A stretch of DNA of 64,000 nt from Candidatus Leptovillus affinis (GTDB taxonomy: Bacteria; Chloroflexota; Anaerolineae; Promineifilales; Promineifilaceae), in contig JADIYP010000007.1 of assembly GCA_016705235.1 (NCBI GenBank), forward strand, positions 1 through 64,000, in the 5' to 3' direction. This document shows positions 1 through 8,805 of this stretch, in pieces. How positions within the stretch are numbered: position 1 is the first letter of the stretch; each line of letters starts with the position of its first letter. The notes under the pieces were generated by a model that was not told the origin of the DNA, did no database searches, and saw only the letters and a program-made list of their open reading frames with translations. A program made the position numbers and the translations under genes.

Positions 1-41
1 CGGATAAATCGTATCTTCTCAAAAAGTTGGGGAATTTGTAA

Positions 42-82
42 GTCGGATTGTTAATCCGACCGTGCGGAATGGCATTCCGCAC
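42..82. repeat. two adjacent short palindromes
   Basis: Two hairpins lie back to back: GTCGGATT / AATCCGAC with a 3-nt loop (42-60) and GTGCGGAAT / ATTCCGCAC with a 3-nt loop (62-82). They lie upstream of the first gene and have no T-run, so they look like dispersed extragenic palindromes rather than terminators. The rest of positions 1-206 shows no convincing gene. Confidence 0.6.
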
Positions 83-206
83 TACGACACCCCGAAATAT
101 TGAGAAGATATGGATAAATCACCAGAAAATCGGTGCAAATCCGTTAACTTCGCGTCATCCGTCTATCCATTTCTACTTTTCCGACAGCCTGTTAGAATAC
201 CTGCCT

Positions 207-3200
207 ATGATCACCGAAAAACGCGCCCGCCGGCTCTCCCTCGGCCTGCTAATCCTCGCCGCCCTCGCCCTGCTCGGCCTCGGCGGGCTGCGCGCCCGGC
301 AGACCTACCTGCTGCGCGGCATCCCCGCCGGGCTGCCCGGCCCCATCGCCCACAGCGGACCCCGCCTGGGCCTCAACGTCGCCCTGGAGCAGTACGACGA
401 CGCAGCCCTGGCCGCCAACCTGGAGCAGATCGCCGCCCTCGGCGTTAGCGACATCAAGCAAACCTTCACCTTCTCTGAGGATTTTGATTGGAACGCGGCG
501 GACAGGTTGGCAACGGCCGTTCTCACCCACCCCTCCCTCACCCTCACCCCCCTGCTCGACGGCGACCCGGCCAACAACTTCGCTCCGCCCGCCGACCCCG
601 CCGTCTTCGCCGCGTGGGCCGGGCAGTTCGCCGCCCGCTACGGCGACCAAATTCAAGCCTACATCATCTGGGACGAACCCAACCTGACCAGCCATTGGGG
701 CAATCAACCCGTCAACGCCGCCGAATACGCCGCCCTGCTGACGGCCGCGTCGGCCGCCATCCGCGCCGCCGATGCGACGGCCGTTATCATCGCCGCCCCC
801 CTCGCCCCCACCGTCGAAACCGGCCCGCAAAACCTGGCCGACCACCTCTACCTGCAGCAGCTCTACGAAGAAGGCGCGGCCAACGCCTTCGACGTGGCCG
901 CCGGTAAACCCTACGGCTTCGATTCCCCGCCCGACGACCGCCGCGTCGATAACGCCATCCTCAACTTCAGCCGCTTCATCCTGCTGCGCGAGGTGATGGA
1001 GCGCAACGGCGACGGCGACAAGGCGCTGTGGGCCGGCAACTGGGGCTGGAACAGCCTGCCCCCCAACTGGACCGGCGCGCCTTCCGTCTGGGGGCAGGTC
1101 AGCGCCCAGCAGCAGGCCGATTGGACCGCCGCCGCCCTGCGCCGCGCCCAAACCGAATGGCCCTGGGCAGGCGTGCTCTTCCTGGAAAACTGGGAACCGG
1201 CCGCAGAGGCGGGCGATGCGCGGTGGGGGTTTAGCGTGAAAGAGAGGGGGACAATTGACGATTGTCAATTGTCAATTGTCAATTGTCAATTGGGGGTCGC
1301 CTTACCGGGGTTCCGTCTGGCAAGGCCCGACGATCCGGCGCAGGTCTACGTTGGGGGCTGGCGCTTTTCGCCGGAGTTTGGCGCGGATATTAGCCAGACG
1401 GTGGAAGGCGAGCCGCCGGACCGCGTGACCTTTACCTTTTGGGGCACGGACGCCGGGCTGCGCGTGCGCCGGGCCAACTTCCGCGCCCGGCTGTACGTGA
1501 CGATAGACGGCCGTCCCGCCAACGCCCTGCCCCGCGACGAAAACGGGGCCGCCCTCGTCCTCACCGCCCCCGACCCCGCCGAGGATTACATCGCCATCGA
1601 GCCGGTGGCGACAGGGCTGGAGCCGGGCGTGCACGTCATGGAAGTGGTCGCCTCACGCGGCTGGGACCAGTGGGCGCTGAACGGCTTCAGCGTGGGCTAC
1701 TTCCCGCCCGACGCGGACTTTACGATGGCGACCTGGCTGTTGGGGATAACGGCCGTTCTCTCCCTCATCGCCTCTTTCTACTTTGCCCGCCGCGCCCGCT
1801 GGGGCGGCTGGCTGCGCGCAAAATCGGCCTGGTACGCCCGCTTCAGCAGCGGCGTGCAGGTCGGGTTGGCCGCCGCCCTCGCCGCCCTCGTCACCCTGAT
1901 GGGCTGGCTGACGTGGGGGCAGGAAGCGGCCACCCTCTACCGCCGGTTGGGGGATGGGCCGCAGTTGGGGTTAACGGCCGTGGTCGCCGCCCTGTTTTAC
2001 GTGGCCCCCAGCTTCTATGTCTACATCATCGCCCTGGCCGCCCTGTTTGTGCTGATTGCCCTGCGCCCAGCCTGGGGCGTGGTCCTCATCGCCTTCACCA
2101 TCCCCTTCTACGTCCCGCCCTGGCCCAAGCCCATGTTCCAGTTCTTCTTCTCGCCGGTGGAGATTCTGACGGCCGTGACTTTTGGGGCGTTTCTGCTGCG
2201 CAAAATTTTGGAGTGCGGAGTGCGGAGTGCGGAGTGCGGAGTGCGGAGTGCGGAGTGCGGAGTGCGGAGTGCGGAAACATCACGCCTCACGCATCACGCC
2301 TCACGCCTCACGCCTCACGCCTCACGCCTCACGTCCGCCGACTACGCCGTGCTCGCCTTCGCCCTCATCGCCACCGCCTCCTTGCTCTTCACCGAGCGGC
2401 TGGACGTGGCCACCAACGAGTGGCGCATGGTCATCATCGAACCGATTTTGTTTTACGTGCTGCTGCGCGGGGTAAAGTTGAGCCAGAAGGAGATGTGGGC
2501 CGTGCTGGACGCCTTTGTGCTGAGCGGAGTGGCCGTGGCCCTGTTCGGCCTGTGGCAGTTCGCCTTCGACCGCGCCAGCCTGATCACCGCCGAGGGCGGC
2601 CTGCTGCGCATCCGCTCGATTTACGGCTCGCCCAACAACCTGGCGCTCTACCTGGGGCGCATTTTGCCGCTGGCTCTGGCGATGCTGCTGCTGGGCAAAG
2701 AAAACGGGAACCGCCGCTGGTGGTACGGCGTCTTCCTCGTGCCCATGGGGTTGGCAGTGCTGCTCACGTTCAGCAAGGGGGCGCTGCTGTTGGGTTTACC
2801 GGCGGCGTTTTTGTATGTGTTCTGGCGCTGGCAGCAGGCGAACGGCCGTCGCACCTGGCCGTGGGTCTTGCTGTTTGGGGGTTTGGGTACGGCCGTTTTC
2901 CTGGCCGCGCTGCAAATCCCGCAGCTCGCCGGGCGGCTGGACCTGAACAGCCAGACCGGCTTCTTCCGCCTGAACCTTTGGCGCGCCAGCCTGAACATGA
3001 TCGCCGACCATCCCTGGTTGGGCGTGGGGCTAGACAACTTCCTCTACGCCCATCGCGGCCGCTACATTCTGGACGCGGCGTGGCAGGAACCCAACCTCAA
3101 CCACCCGCACAACATCGTGCTAGATTTTGCCACGCGGCTCGGCCTGCTGGGCCTGCTGGCCGGCGGCTGGCTCATTGGCGAAGCGGGCTTTCGCCTGTGG

Positions 3201-3449
3201 CGGCTAGGAACCACGCATCACGCCTCACGCCTCACGCCTCACGTCTCGCGCCTCTCTCCCCTCTGGCTCCCAGTCGCCGTCGGTCTGGGCGGCGGCCTCA
3301 TCAGCATGGTCATGCACGGGCTGGTAGACCACAGCTTCTTCCTGACCGACCTGGCCTATGCGTTTTATATGCTGTTGGGCACGGCCGTGTGGCTGCAAAG
3401 GAACGGCCGTTTCCCTTTTCTACTTGCCAACTCCCCGCCGCATGATTAG
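207..3449 (+). CDS. glycosidase-like / O-antigen ligase-like fusion membrane protein
   Basis: About 1080 aa from the ATG at 207; the frame is open further upstream but that part is not protein-like. A membrane anchor lies near residues 10-27. Residues about 45-340 resemble a clan-A glycoside hydrolase barrel, with WDEPN around Glu157 as possible acid/base and FLENWEP around Glu327 as possible nucleophile. A beta-rich segment follows, then from about residue 505 roughly ten membrane segments with the O-antigen ligase/polymerase (Wzy_C-like) pattern, including LTFSKG and HPHNIVLDFATRLG near the end. It probably acts on cell-surface polysaccharide; both activities are inferred from fold-level motifs. 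Three heptanucleotide-repeat tracts are read through in frame (1251-1292, 2211-2332, 3212-3246). The histidine kinase gene overlaps its 3' end by 8 nt. Confidence 0.72.
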   Translation: MITEKRARRLSLGLLILAALALLGLGGLRARQTYLLRGIPAGLPGPIAHSGPRLGLNVALEQYDDAALAANLEQIAALGVSDIKQTFTFSEDFDWNAADRLATAVLTHPSLTLTPLLDGDPANNFAPPADPAVFAAWAGQFAARYGDQIQAYIIWDEPNLTSHWGNQPVNAAEYAALLTAASAAIRAADATAVIIAAPLAPTVETGPQNLADHLYLQQLYEEGAANAFDVAAGKPYGFDSPPDDRRVDNAILNFSRFILLREVMERNGDGDKALWAGNWGWNSLPPNWTGAPSVWGQVSAQQQADWTAAALRRAQTEWPWAGVLFLENWEPAAEAGDARWGFSVKERGTIDDCQLSIVNCQLGVALPGFRLARPDDPAQVYVGGWRFSPEFGADISQTVEGEPPDRVTFTFWGTDAGLRVRRANFRARLYVTIDGRPANALPRDENGAALVLTAPDPAEDYIAIEPVATGLEPGVHVMEVVASRGWDQWALNGFSVGYFPPDADFTMATWLLGITAVLSLIASFYFARRARWGGWLRAKSAWYARFSSGVQVGLAAALAALVTLMGWLTWGQEAATLYRRLGDGPQLGLTAVVAALFYVAPSFYVYIIALAALFVLIALRPAWGVVLIAFTIPFYVPPWPKPMFQFFFSPVEILTAVTFGAFLLRKILECGVRSAECGVRSAECGVRSAETSRLTHHASRLTPHASRLTSADYAVLAFALIATASLLFTERLDVATNEWRMVIIEPILFYVLLRGVKLSQKEMWAVLDAFVLSGVAVALFGLWQFAFDRASLITAEGGLLRIRSIYGSPNNLALYLGRILPLALAMLLLGKENGNRRWWYGVFLVPMGLAVLLTFSKGALLLGLPAAFLYVFWRWQQANGRRTWPWVLLFGGLGTAVFLAALQIPQLAGRLDLNSQTGFFRLNLWRASLNMIADHPWLGVGLDNFLYAHRGRYILDAAWQEPNLNHPHNIVLDFATRLGLLGLLAGGWLIGEAGFRLWRLGTTHHASRLTPHVSRLSPLWLPVAVGLGGGLISMVMHGLVDHSFFLTDLAYAFYMLLGTAVWLQRNGRFPFLLANSPPHD
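1251..1292. repeat. heptanucleotide tandem repeat inside a CDS
   Basis: Six 7-nt units (ACAATTG, ACGATTG, then four TCAATTG) total exactly 42 bp, or 14 codons, within the glycosidase/ligase fusion gene. The same unit recurs between genes at 18714-18762 and 26717-26737. Confidence 0.85.
2211..2332. repeat. compound heptanucleotide repeat inside a CDS
   Basis: Nine GAGTGCG units (2211-2273) are followed by a run of CACGCCT/CACGCAT units (2281-2329), all in the open frame of the ligase gene. The first part encodes the 7-residue period CGVRSAE and the second HASRLTP-type residues, between two predicted membrane segments. Confidence 0.9.
3212..3246. repeat. CACGCCT heptanucleotide repeat inside a CDS
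   Basis: Five 7-nt units (CACGCAT, three CACGCCT, CACGTCT) lie near the end of the ligase reading frame, in a predicted loop between the last membrane segments. The unit matches the second half of the 2211-2332 tract and several intergenic tracts. Confidence 0.85.
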
Positions 3450-5547
3450 ACTTCACCCAATGACCAACGACCCAATCACCCGCGATAAAAGCAGCATCCA
3501 CCGCCTCTGGGAAACGCTCACCGCCGAACTCACCGGCATCTTCGACGCGCATTTTGTCTGCGCCACCGTCGCCGCCGAAGTCGCCAAACACACCAACACC
3601 AAAACCGTCGTGGGCATCAACGATCCCGGTCGCCACTACTTCGATGTGTGGGTCTGCGACCCTGATGGCAACGTCGAACAAGCGCGCTGGGACCCCCCAC
3701 GCGCCACCTTCGAGGCGCTCATCAACAAAGGCAAAGCCGCCTACCAGGAAAAATACACCCTGCCACCCGGCCATCTCGTCAGCAGCGCGCTCTGGCAGCT
3801 GCCCCGCGAGCGCATCCTCGCAGTCCCCATGCCCCTACCCGGCCATTCCGACCCCGTCACGCCCCCCGGCATCCTCTGCCTGATTGATCCGGGCGCTGAC
3901 TGCTTCCTGGATGCCGACAACATCGAACCGCTCATCACCAACGTCACCGTCTTTTTAGACCGCGCCTACCTGCGCCAGCAAGTTCACCGCCAAAACATCG
4001 AATTCGGCGTCGTCTCCGACATCAGCTTTGCCCTGACCTCTACCTTAAGCCTGCAAAAAATCTACGAACAACTCATCGACCCGGTACGCCGCACGCTCAT
4101 CGTCGAAACCATTTCCGTTGGCCTCATCGATCCAACTTCCGGCGATATTACCTTTGTCCAGACGCTTTTAGGCCCCTTGTTTGAAGATTTGCCGCCCGTG
4201 CGCATCAAAAAAGCGCAGGGCATCGCCGGCTGGGTGGCCGAACACAAACAAGCCGTCATCATCAACGACGTCTACTCCGACATGCGCTTCCTGGACAAAG
4301 TAGACCGCCAATCCGGTTTCCGCACCAATTCCATGGTTTGCATCCCCCTACAAGTCGAAGAACGCATGATTGGCGTGCTGCAAGCCATCAACAAAAAAAG
4401 CGGCGACTTCAACGAACACGACCTGCGCCTGCTGCAAGCAATCGGCGGCCCACTGGCCGCGGCCATCGAAAACGCCCGCCTGCACAGCGATGTCATCGCC
4501 GAAAAACGCCGGGTCGAAACCATCCTCACCAGCATGTCTGAAGGGCTGCTCACCATCAACACCGACGGCCTGATCACGCGGGCCAACGACGCGCTGCTCT
4601 CCTTGCTCAATGCCGAGGACGATTCGCTCCTCGGCAAATCGGCCAACACGATCATCCGCTTACGCACCGGTTCGCTGGACCAGTTCCGGCAGGACGTTTT
4701 AGACGCGGGGCATGATTTCCCGCAGCTAGCCACCGACATTTACCAGCCGGATGGCGAAACAGTGCCCGTACTCATCAGCGGGGCGATTATTCCCGACGTG
4801 GTGGGACAGGTGCGGGAAATTATTTTTGTGTTCAGCGATTTGCGCCAGATCCGGGAAGTGGAGCGCATGCGCGACGATTTCTTCCACGGCATTATCCATG
4901 AACTGCGCACGCCGCTGGCGACCATTTTGATGTATGCCCGCCTGCTGCGCGAAGGCAAAGCGCCAGAAAAAGAAAAAGCCGACCGCTTCCTGGGCGTGAT
5001 CGAGCGCGAGAGCGACCGGCTGCAAAAAATGGTGCGCCAGATGCTGCAAGTAGCCAAGCTGGAAGCGCGCGAATTGCAGCGCAGCCCGGAACCGGTCGAA
5101 CTGAACCCCTTATTTGAAGAAATGCTGCCGCCGCTGGCCGATCAGGCGACCGAAAAGGGCCTGGCCTTTAGCCAGCGGATTGAACCGGGCTTGCCGCCGG
5201 TGCAGGGAAATCGGGACACGATGTACCTGATTTTCAAGAACCTTATCGACAACGCCACCAAATTTACGATGTCGGGAACCATCCGCGTGGATGCTTACCA
5301 CAAGGCGGGCTGGGTGTATGTGGTGGTGAAGGATCAGGGGATTGGTATTCCGAAGGAAAGTTTGCCGAATTTGTTTGGCCGCTTTTTCCGGGCGCAAACG
5401 GCCGTAGAACGCGGCATCGCCGGTACGGGCCTGGGTTTGTACATGGTCAAAGAAAGCGTGGAACATTACAAAGGCACCATCGACGTCAGCAGCGCCGAAG
5501 GCAAAGGCAGCACCTTCACCGTTCGTTTCCCCATCGTCGATATGTAG
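3442..5547 (+). CDS. GAF-PAS sensor histidine kinase, soluble
   Basis: About 701 aa from the ATG at 3442, which overlaps the preceding stop by 8 nt; the ATG at 3460 is an equally possible start and neither has a clear Shine-Dalgarno. No membrane segment is visible, so it should be cytoplasmic. A poorly recognised N-terminal third is followed by a GAF domain (about 195-345), a PAS-like domain (about 355-465), a HisKA dimerisation domain with HELRTPL (His486) and a HATPase domain with NLIDNATKF and GTGLGLYMVKE (about 590-700). It autophosphorylates and should pass phosphate to a response regulator, but none is adjacent. Overlap with the ligase gene suggests co-transcription. Confidence 0.88.
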   Translation: MIRLHPMTNDPITRDKSSIHRLWETLTAELTGIFDAHFVCATVAAEVAKHTNTKTVVGINDPGRHYFDVWVCDPDGNVEQARWDPPRATFEALINKGKAAYQEKYTLPPGHLVSSALWQLPRERILAVPMPLPGHSDPVTPPGILCLIDPGADCFLDADNIEPLITNVTVFLDRAYLRQQVHRQNIEFGVVSDISFALTSTLSLQKIYEQLIDPVRRTLIVETISVGLIDPTSGDITFVQTLLGPLFEDLPPVRIKKAQGIAGWVAEHKQAVIINDVYSDMRFLDKVDRQSGFRTNSMVCIPLQVEERMIGVLQAINKKSGDFNEHDLRLLQAIGGPLAAAIENARLHSDVIAEKRRVETILTSMSEGLLTINTDGLITRANDALLSLLNAEDDSLLGKSANTIIRLRTGSLDQFRQDVLDAGHDFPQLATDIYQPDGETVPVLISGAIIPDVVGQVREIIFVFSDLRQIREVERMRDDFFHGIIHELRTPLATILMYARLLREGKAPEKEKADRFLGVIERESDRLQKMVRQMLQVAKLEARELQRSPEPVELNPLFEEMLPPLADQATEKGLAFSQRIEPGLPPVQGNRDTMYLIFKNLIDNATKFTMSGTIRVDAYHKAGWVYVVVKDQGIGIPKESLPNLFGRFFRAQTAVERGIAGTGLGLYMVKESVEHYKGTIDVSSAEGKGSTFTVRFPIVDM

Positions 5548-5548
5548 T

Positions 5549-5583
5549 AGCTGTAAGCTGTAAGCTGGAGGCTGTTAGCTGTA
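5549..5583. repeat. AGCTGTA heptanucleotide repeat
   Basis: Five consecutive 7-nt units (AGCTGTA, AGCTGTA, AGCTGGA, GGCTGTT, AGCTGTA) begin at the stop codon of the histidine kinase. They belong to the 7-nt-period repeats seen throughout the window. Confidence 0.8.
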
Positions 5584-5590
5584 AGAATTT

Positions 5591-5648
5591 GTAGCCGCGG
5601 TATCCTTACCGCGAATTTCCCGGAGCGCGGTAAGGATACCGCGGCTAC
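5591..5648. repeat. 23-bp-arm inverted repeat
   Basis: Perfect 23-bp arms (beginning GTAGCCGCGGTATCC) flank a 12-nt loop. There is no T-run, so it reads as a dispersed palindrome; a diverged relative lies at 56464-56519. Confidence 0.9.
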
Positions 5649-5698
5649 GAGGCTGTAAGCCAACAGCTAGAAACGGCCCAATCGCCAATGAGAAACCT

Positions 5699-6871
5699 AT
5701 GTCTGAAAGAGTAATTTACCTTGATCATGGAGCTTCGACTCCAGTAGACCCGCGAGTATTGGCGGCCATGCTGCCTTATTGGACAGAAACTTACGGCAAT
5801 CCGTCATCGTCGCACCGGTACGGCCGTTCCGCTTTCATGGCGCTGGAAGAAGCCCGCGCCGCTGTAGGCAGCCTCATCCACGCCCAACCGGAAGAAATTG
5901 TCTTCACCGGCTGCGGCTCGGAAAGCGATAACCTGGCCCTGCGCGGGGTGATGTGGGCCGCCCGGGCCAACGGAACCGGCAACCACCTGATCGTCAGCGC
6001 CATTGAACACAGCGCCGTGCTGCAAACGGCCGTACAGCTCCGCGACCACTTTCAATTCGACCTCACCATTCTACCCGTCGATGAAAACGGCCAGATTCGC
6101 CCGGACGAACTGGCGGCGGCCATCCGTCCCGATACCGCGCTCATCAGCATCATGGCCGCCAACAACGAAATCGGCAGCTTCCAACCCATCCAAACAATCG
6201 GCGAACTGGCCCGCGCCCATGGCGTGCTTTTCCACACCGATGCCATCCAGGCGTCGGCCGTGCGCCGCTGGGATGTCGCCAGCCAACCCATCGACCTGCT
6301 CAGCATGGCCCCGCACAAATTTTATGGGCCAAAAGGGGTGGGCGTTTTGTACGTGCGCCAGGGAATTGACCTGATTTCGCCGTTGACGGGCGGCGGGCAG
6401 GAAGACGGCCGTCGCGCGGGCACATCCAACGTGGCCTTTGCGGTAGGAACGGCCGTTGCCCTGCAGCTCGTCGATCAAGAATTAGAAAGCCGCGCCGCCC
6501 ATTACCAGGCGCTGACCCAGCGCCTGACAACCGGCCTGCTGGCCGCCTTCCCGGAAGATTGCCGCCAGACAGGCCATCCCACCGACCGGCTGCCCCACAA
6601 CGCCAGCTTCGCCTTTCGCCATCTCAGCGGCAACGATTTGCTGATGCACCTGGACATGGCCGGCATCGCCGCCAGCAGCGGCTCGGCCTGCAAAACGGGC
6701 AACCCCAAACCGGCGGCTACGCTGCAAGCCATCGGCCTGGACGATGCCTGGACCAAAGGCGGGCTGCGCCTGACGGTGGGCATGCAAACCACCCTGGAAG
6801 ATATTGATTACACGCTGGATAAGCTGCAAGCGATTGTTGGCCGATTACAACGGATAACGGCCGTCTATTAA
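5699..6871 (+). CDS. cysteine desulfurase (NifS/IscS family)
   Basis: A 390-aa PLP enzyme, normal for the family, that removes sulfur from cysteine as an enzyme-bound persulfide. It opens with YLDHGASTPVDPRV and GNPSSSHRYGR, has the substrate-binding AIEHSAVL region near residue 103, the PLP lysine in HKFYGPKG (Lys207), and the persulfide cysteine in SGSACKTG (Cys331). The ATG at 5699 follows a repeat-rich spacer. mnmA is next on the same strand, so a likely use of the sulfur is tRNA 2-thiouridine formation, although a general Fe-S role is equally possible. The short active-site loop resembles class I/NifS-like enzymes. Confidence 0.93.
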   Translation: MSERVIYLDHGASTPVDPRVLAAMLPYWTETYGNPSSSHRYGRSAFMALEEARAAVGSLIHAQPEEIVFTGCGSESDNLALRGVMWAARANGTGNHLIVSAIEHSAVLQTAVQLRDHFQFDLTILPVDENGQIRPDELAAAIRPDTALISIMAANNEIGSFQPIQTIGELARAHGVLFHTDAIQASAVRRWDVASQPIDLLSMAPHKFYGPKGVGVLYVRQGIDLISPLTGGGQEDGRRAGTSNVAFAVGTAVALQLVDQELESRAAHYQALTQRLTTGLLAAFPEDCRQTGHPTDRLPHNASFAFRHLSGNDLLMHLDMAGIAASSGSACKTGNPKPAATLQAIGLDDAWTKGGLRLTVGMQTTLEDIDYTLDKLQAIVGRLQRITAVY

Positions 6872-6985
6872 AACCGTGTCACAAACCAAAGCTGCACCGG
6901 GCAGGCATTCAAAGATTGGCGATTGGCGGCAGCCAACTCGCCAATTGTCTCCCATGCGGCGTTTGATGTGACCAGTACGAACTTT

Positions 6986-8134
6986 ATGACACTCTTTCAC
7001 TCAGATTCCCTCCAAGAAAATCGCGTCGTCGTGGCTATGAGCGGCGGCGTGGACAGCTCCGTCGCCGCCGCGCTTCTGGTGGAGCAGGGCTACGACGTGG
7101 TTGGCATGATGATGCGCCTCTGGAGCGAGCCGAGCATCGGCGCCCACGCCCCCACCAACCGCTGCTGCACCCCCGACCAGATGGCCGATGCCCGCCGCGT
7201 GGCCGACCAGCTCAAGATTCCTTTTTACGTGGTGGATGTGCAGGAACATTTCCGGCGCACGATTGTGCAATTTTTTATCGACGAACACGAACACGGCCGT
7301 ACGCCCAATCCCTGCCTGGAATGCAACCGCCAGATTCGTTTCACCTACCTGCTCAATCAGGCGCTGGCTCTGGATGCCAACTACCTGGCTACCGGTCACT
7401 ACGCCCGCGTCGAACAGACGCCATCAGGCTACCGCCTGTTCCAGGGCAAAGACACAGCCAAAGACCAGGCCTATGTCCTGCACATGCTCAGCCAGGAACA
7501 CCTGGCGCACGTCAAATTCCCGGTTGGCGATTACACCAAACCGGAAGTGCGCCAGTTGGCGGCCAAATTTAACTTGCCCGTAGCCTCCAAATCAGAAAGC
7601 CAGGACCTTTGTTTTTTGGGCGATGGCGACTACCGCCGCTTTTTGCGCGAATACAGCCAGCGGGTTGAGCAGCCGGGGCCAATTTTGGACGGAAACGGCC
7701 GTGTTCTGGGCCAACATGAAGGGCTGTCTTCCTACACCATCGGCCAGCGCAAAGGATTAGGGCTGGCCACGCCGGAGCCGGTCTTCGTCTTGCGCAAGGA
7801 CAGCCGACAAAACGCGCTGATCGTCGGTCCCCGCGAGGCTTTGGGCCAACAGCAGCTAACCGCCCGGCTGGTAAGCTGGATTGCCGGCGCGCCGCCGCCG
7901 CCCGACCAGCCGGTGCAGGTGAAAATTCGTTACAAAGCCGTGCCGGTGAGTGGGTACGTGGCCGAAGTGTTGGGAAACGGCCGTGTCCGCATCACCTTCC
8001 CCGAACCTGTCATCGGCGTTACCGCCGGGCAAGGCGTCGTCGTCTTCAGCGGCGATGAATGTCTCGGCGGCGGCATCATCGACGACCAACCAGAACCCAT
8101 CCCCACCAACCACCCAACCAAGGAGTCCTTGTGA
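6986..8134 (+). CDS. mnmA: tRNA-specific 2-thiouridylase MnmA
   Basis: About 382 aa from the ATG at 6986; the frame is open to 6923, but those residues are not MnmA-like. The enzyme adenylates U34 of tRNA Glu/Gln/Lys and transfers sulfur. An ATP-pyrophosphatase loop SGGVDSS starts at Ser19, the first catalytic cysteine is in NPCLECN (Cys110), ATGHYARV follows, and the second catalytic cysteine is in QDLCFLGDGDYRRF (Cys209). The C-terminal beta-barrel is complete. The upstream cysteine desulfurase supplies a plausible sulfur source. The stop overlaps the GTG start of the next gene. Confidence 0.95.
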   Translation: MTLFHSDSLQENRVVVAMSGGVDSSVAAALLVEQGYDVVGMMMRLWSEPSIGAHAPTNRCCTPDQMADARRVADQLKIPFYVVDVQEHFRRTIVQFFIDEHEHGRTPNPCLECNRQIRFTYLLNQALALDANYLATGHYARVEQTPSGYRLFQGKDTAKDQAYVLHMLSQEHLAHVKFPVGDYTKPEVRQLAAKFNLPVASKSESQDLCFLGDGDYRRFLREYSQRVEQPGPILDGNGRVLGQHEGLSSYTIGQRKGLGLATPEPVFVLRKDSRQNALIVGPREALGQQQLTARLVSWIAGAPPPPDQPVQVKIRYKAVPVSGYVAEVLGNGRVRITFPEPVIGVTAGQGVVVFSGDECLGGGIIDDQPEPIPTNHPTKESL

Positions 8135-8397
8135 ACGGAACCGCTTCAGCCCTGGTCCTCGGCTTTTTACTCGCCACCGCCTACGGCGCAGGCTTCCACG
8201 TCATCCTCGGCGGCCCATCCCGCCGCATCATCCTCTACCTCATCGCCGCCTGGCTGGGTTTTTCCCTCGGTCACATCCTCGGCGACCTGCTCAACATCGA
8301 ACTCTTCAAGCTCGGGGCGCTGCACCTGTTCACAGCCAGCGTCGGCGCATGGACTGCCCTCATCCTCAGTTGGTGGCTCGCCGGTCAGGAAACCTGA
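8131..8397 (+). CDS. small conserved-looking membrane protein
   Basis: 88 aa from the GTG at 8131, chosen because AGGAG (8121-8125) sits 5 nt upstream and because residues before it are an arginine/proline-rich shadow of mnmA. Three hydrophobic segments cover most of the length (about 5-25, 30-52 and 60-82). It overlaps the mnmA stop by 4 nt, which implies translational coupling. I do not recognise the family; linkage to mnmA is the only functional hint. Confidence 0.72.
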   Translation: MNGTASALVLGFLLATAYGAGFHVILGGPSRRIILYLIAAWLGFSLGHILGDLLNIELFKLGALHLFTASVGAWTALILSWWLAGQET

Positions 8398-8450
8398 ATC
8401 TCTTCCCGCGCGGTTAACCTTTGAACGCATGGTACACGGTTCCTCCGGTG

Positions 8451-8511
8451 GAAACCCTAAAGGTTTACTCAATCGAGAGCGCCCAAAGGCCAAATAAACC
8501 CTTGGGGTTTT
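8451..8511. repeat. imperfect hairpin of the CCCTTGGGG family
   Basis: Arms GAAACCCTAAAGGTTTA (8451-8467) and TAAACCCTTGGGGTTTT (8495-8511) pair imperfectly. The right arm matches the recurrent AAACCCTTGGGG arm found at 19976, 31199 and 33828. It lies just after the small membrane protein gene and could also help end its transcript. Confidence 0.55.
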
Positions 8512-8522
8512 GGGCACAGCAC

Positions 8523-8740
8523 CAGCAATTCTCAATTTAACCAGAAATGTGTCATGCTGAGAGCCTGTGCTGAGGCCGCCGAAGCATCCTCCGAAGCATC
8601 TCCTTCTTCTGGTGGAGCGGGATGCTTCCCCGTTCGACGTTGCTCAGGGCCGAAGACTCCGCTCAGCATGACAGTTCAGCGTAAATTGCAAAGAAATTAC
8701 CTTGTTCGCACGAATGCCTGATCTAAATTGAGAATTCCTG
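8523..8740. mobile_element. MITE-like non-coding element, 218 bp
   Basis: The ends are 17-bp terminal inverted repeats with one mismatch: CAGCAATTCTCAATTTA at 8523-8539, and at 8724-8740 TAAATTGAGAATTCCTG. The element is flanked by the 9-bp direct repeat GCACAGCAC at 8514-8522 and 8741-8749, as expected of a target-site duplication. An inner inverted repeat TGTCATGCTGAG / CTCAGCATGACA lies at 8550-8561 and 8662-8673. There is no open frame of note. The remaining parts of the 8398-8805 gene-free stretch hold the hairpin before it and a promoter after it. Confidence 0.65.
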
Positions 8741-8756
8741 GCACAGCACATCAGTT

Positions 8757-8785
8757 TTGAATACAAATTTCAATGGTGTTATACT
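8757..8785 (+). promoter_or_regulatory. sigma70-type promoter for the 8806 gene
   Basis: TTGAAT (8757-8762), a 17-bp spacer and TATACT (8780-8785) lie 20 bp upstream of the ATG at 8806, with AGGGG (8795-8799) as ribosome binding site. It sits just outside the right end of the MITE-like element. Confidence 0.65.
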
Positions 8786-8805
8786 TGTGCCAGTAGGGGA
8801 CATAC

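Noticed and set aside
249..1268. Minus-strand 339-codon frame opposite the first gene
   Set aside because: Glycine-rich antisense shadow of the GC-rich coding strand.
1439..3445. A 668-codon open frame in another phase of the first gene
   Set aside because: Arginine/proline/glycine-rich throughout, typical of a GC-rich shadow frame; the other phase has clear membrane and ligase motifs.
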